A model generated the notes under the pieces. The model was not told the DNA's origin and did no database searches. It saw only the letters and a program-made list of their open reading frames with translations. The position numbers and the translations under genes are program-made. This document shows positions 60,697 through 64,000 of a stretch of 64,000 bases of DNA, in pieces. Positions within the stretch are counted from its first letter, which is position 1, and each line of letters starts with the position of its first letter. The stretch is from Syngnathus acus (lineage: Eukaryota > Chordata > Actinopteri > Syngnathiformes > Syngnathidae): the NCBI RefSeq assembly GCF_901709675.1, contig NC_051096.1, positions 4,739,001 through 4,803,000 on the forward strand, in the 5' to 3' direction.

Positions 60697-63622
60697 TTAA
60701 ATGACCTGGCAGCAGCTGTGAGGGGTGGGGGTGCACAGCAGACCCTCCTTAGGGCTGCGGTGGATGTTGACCGACAGAGTCTTGTCGCTCAGAGGCATCT
60801 GCAGGGCACGGTTCTTCATGTTCCTGTGGGTCTCGCGGGCCAGGTCCAGCTCCCCCAGCATCAGGGTCCCCGAGCAAGACCCCTCCAGCAAGGGGTCTGC
60901 CAGCACGTCCCCCAAAGGGGGCGGCTGCTGGTACAGGTTCCCCCGGGGCGACGGCCCCCCCAGAAGCGAGACCTTGTCCAGGCTCCCGGTGGAGCCGCCC
61001 ACACACATACGCCACACGGGGCGCTCCTGAGAGTCCCCGCCGATGCCTGCCGGGCCGTTGCCCGGCGTCCCCCCACCTGCACCGCCCTTCAGGTTGTGAA
61101 ACTGTGAGCTGAAGCATAAGCTCATCAACTTGAGGCTTTCCACCAGGCCGCTGGAAGCTTTGGCTGAGTTCTTGCTTTGGCCCAAAACGGATCCGGGGCT
61201 GGTACAGTGAGAGGGGCAGTCCTGGGCCGACTCCCTTTTCTCACCGTCCTCAGTGCCGATTGCCGCGTCCGGCGGCTGCCGACTCTCCGTATTGTCGTCG
61301 CTCGTCACCGAGGAGGGCGTCTGGGTGGTGACGGGCGAGGCTGTTCTAGAGTTCAGATTGAGGCTCAGGCTGGGCTTGGTCAGGCCAAGCCCTTTTAATT
61401 CCCCCTCCTCTTCCTCCTCCGCCTCGTCCTCTCCTTTCTCATCTTCGTGGATCTGGTTGAGAACCGGCGCGCTCAAGCGGGACGTCAAGCGATTACGGGA
61501 CGAGGCGAGGGACGACGAGGCTTTGGAGCGGAGCACCACTTGAGCGGGAGCAGCAGAAGGGGAACAACTGTCCTCCCCCTCTTCCTCCTCATCCTCCTCC
61601 ACGCTAAAAAGGCTGAGACTGCGACTTTTACAAGACCCCCCTGAGCTTATGGAGCTCAGTCTGAGCGGGTTGGACTGGGGCTTAGAGAGAGGCCGGAGCC
61701 CCTTGTCCTGGTTCCCACCGACTGACTGCCGGTTGTCCTGCCTCTGACTGAGGTCCGGCAGTGCAGTTTTGGGCCGGGGGCCTTTATGGAGGCTTTCTGC
61801 GCTGCGGGCGGGAGACTGGGGCCCCCCGGGATGTGACATCGCCGGACCCCCCAAACCATTGCTGACATCCTGGTGGACATCCACTCGGGTGGGCCAAGAC
61901 TGCCTGTGAATTTACATGCAGACAAGTGTTACGCATGAAGTCAAGCAACATCTCAGAAGATTGTTTTAAATTTTTCGGCGCCCTTTTTACAACCACGTCG
62001 ACATAATCACGTTTTATTTGTGAACTGCTAGCCGTAAAGAAGATTTAGAACGGTTGTGTTAGTTCGCTACAATAAAACTAAAGTGCATTTTAGAATTAGC
62101 CTCTTTACTGCTAAAAAAAGTGCTACAAAGCTCACTTTCTTATTATGTGAAACGCCTCGTAAGTAGGAGTTCGTACTATTTATTATCTGGGGTTAACTGC
62201 TTGCTACAAAAGGAGAGTTTTTGTGTATTTTATAGTCATCGTTAGTTTCCATTTATAAAACTAAACTGTATTTAAGCATTAATCGGCTAACAAAACAGCG
62301 CGAAAATCTCATTTCTTATTAACGGCTTGCGATAGTCGCCTTTTCATTGCGTGTTGTCGTCAGCACTTTATTCACGTCATTAAAAAAAAAATCACTTAAC
62401 AGCCATATGTTATTTTCTTGTATGTAAAAATCACAACTTCCTTATAACTAAAAATGATTGTGTGTTTTTAAATGTTCATTATAATCAGTGTTATTTGGAT
62501 GTGTGTGTGCGTTTTGTTTTTTTTCTTCAGGAGGCCATCTGTCGCTATGCTGTCGAGTTCATCTGTTGCAGATTAAATGTAGACAGCGCCACAAAAGGCG
62601 GCCTTGACTCAAGGAGGGTGTGTTTACGACTTGGATGCGCTTTTTTTTTTTTTTTTTTGCGAGGAGTGTAATTTATGTTTGACACGTTCTCAAGGTTATT
62701 TTTAGATGCATTTTTGTACCTGAACTGAGCCTTGCTGGGGCTGGGCGATCGCGTCTGGCTATGCTGCTCCTTTTCTTGCCGTTCCCTCAGCATCCTTTCA
62801 GCCAGCAGGTAGTAAGTCGCCGTGATGTGGTTGTACTGATTCGACTCCAGAGCCCTGACAAGAGCGAGGCGCTGCATGAAAATCTCTAAAATGCAATTTA
62901 GGTTTGTCCTGAAATTTCAGAGGAGCAAACATTGGCACGTACTCTGTTATGGCGTCTCGGTCGGCAATGCTCCCCAGAACCATACGCTGGATGATGGAGC
63001 CGTGTTCTTCTTCCAGCAAACTACGGTGGGACACCAGCGGAGTGGACAGCTTGGTGGCCGGCGACGGGTCCACGCCTTGGAGCCACGGGTGGTTCTCTAT
63101 CTCCTCCAGAGTCGCTCGCTTCTTGGGGTCTCGCTGCAGCATGTGGCCGATGAGACTGAAAAGAGAATTTATTTCATTAATTCGAGAACTTTGACACATT
63201 TTCCCCATTTTTGGATTGAAAAAAATTTGTTAAAAAAATATAATACAAATAATCAATATAACGCAAATAAAATTATTATATCTAGAGCAATTCAAACTGT
63301 CCAGCACACAATAAAAGAGCAGTGTTAAAACGAGTGCGAGCAAGGGGGAGGAGAAGCCTCCACTCGCGTCTTCACACATTGGCGGATATGAAATATGTAG
63401 CTCCTGCCGAGCAGGCTCGTCCATCTGCGTGTGAGCATTTGCGAGCTGGTGTTTGTGTGTGCGCGTGCGCATCGACTCACTCTCGGCAAGCTTCGGAGAT
63501 GTGCGGGGGCACTGTGTATTTGCAATCCATGATCATGGTGAGCGTCTCGCTGTCATTGGCCTCCTGGAAGGGCGGCTGACCGCAGACCAGCATGAAAAGA
63601 ATCACGCCGAGACTCCAGATAT
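60697..63622 (-). CDS. snrk: SNF-related serine/threonine kinase SNRK (3' part)
   Basis: Four exons in phase: 63622-63481, 63155-62943, 62854-62720, 61903-60697 (1,697 nt, about 565 residues). The upstream exons with the ATP-binding lobe lie beyond the right edge, so the protein is partial. Visible in order: the end of the kinase C-lobe ([41 protein letters not shown]), a UBA-like segment ([20 protein letters not shown]), the motif KAQFRQSWPT, a long low-complexity tail with acidic runs ([12 protein letters not shown]), [24 protein letters not shown], and the C-terminal signature [15 protein letters not shown]...SCCQVI. SNRK is an AMPK-related kinase activated by LKB1, with roles in haematopoietic, vascular and metabolic regulation. 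The last exon is one 1.2-kb block. Identification is near certain. Confidence 0.97.
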
Positions 63623-64000
63623 CTGCAGGGGAGGTGACAGCGAGGCGTTAAAGAGCAGACATAAACACGACTTTTTCCATCAAGCGGTATCGATTTGGTT
63701 CGGTCTAAAATTGGCAAAATGTTTGCCATCCTTCAGCTGGAGTGTGAGAAAATGAAATATCTCGCAATCAAAAGCACAGAAATGAGAACTCAAAATAAAA
63801 ATCCAGTTTGATTGAATTTCGACGGCCATTTTGACCTAAATAGAAAAACAAACATTGGTTCAAATGAAGCATGAAGCAGATTCATCCAGTGTGGAGGTCG
63901 GAAATATGCGCATCTGTCAAACTGAGGACGTGACTCCCGTGGCCCTCGGGGGCACTCGTGCCCTCCCTGACATGCGTGCGTGCAATATTGCGGAAAGTGG

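Noticed and set aside
60661-61543. Open frames on the + strand across the snrk last exon
   Set aside because: They are antisense shadows of a GC-rich coding exon.
1-64000. CRISPR arrays, integrated viruses, operons
   Set aside because: No direct-repeat/spacer arrays, viral genes or prokaryotic gene layout were seen; this is vertebrate nuclear DNA.

Overview
The window looks like nuclear DNA of a ray-finned (probably percomorph) teleost. It has vertebrate genes with GT-AG introns, long CA/TG microsatellites, and interspersed repeats typical of fish. Gene content matches the vertebrate CCK / SNRK / ABHD5 / TOPAZ1 neighbourhood (human chromosome 3p) with TRIM71 alongside. No bacterial or phage features, CRISPR arrays or complete autonomous transposons were seen.

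Layout. 1-5.5 kb: cholecystokinin (cck, + strand), complete with TATA box, 5' UTR exon, three coding exons and polyadenylation signal. 8.1-14.5 kb: an accessory island. It holds two ~250-300 bp palindromes, a CCAAT/octamer array, a candidate compact multi-exon transcription unit on the minus strand (about 11548 to 9530) with its own CRE/TATA promoter and poly(A) signal, an alternating-strand array of tRNA-like modules, a fish interspersed repeat, an interstitial telomere-like tract, a ~208-bp satellite built from TAGGG-like words, and two non-autonomous DNA transposons. 14.95-33.1 kb: trim71 (lin-41) on the minus strand, seven coding exons giving 829 residues, with a long 3' UTR that carries let-7 and miR-125 seed matches. 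34.5-41 kb: a TOPAZ1-like germ-cell gene on the minus strand; 19 phase-consistent coding exons were traced and the 5' end is unresolved. 41-53.7 kb: gene-poor. 53.7-56.8 kb: abhd5 (CGI-58), complete on the + strand, 353 residues. 59.5-64 kb: the 3' part of snrk on the minus strand, running off the right edge.

The genes are not an operon and have unrelated roles: a gut/brain peptide hormone, an embryonic RNA-binding ubiquitin ligase of the let-7 pathway, a germ-cell factor, a lipid-droplet lipase co-activator, and an AMPK-related kinase. The most novel material is the 8.1-14.5 kb island. Its compact transcript and tRNA-like array match nothing I recognise. All exon coordinates were read by eye from splice consensus and reading-frame continuity, without transcript data.
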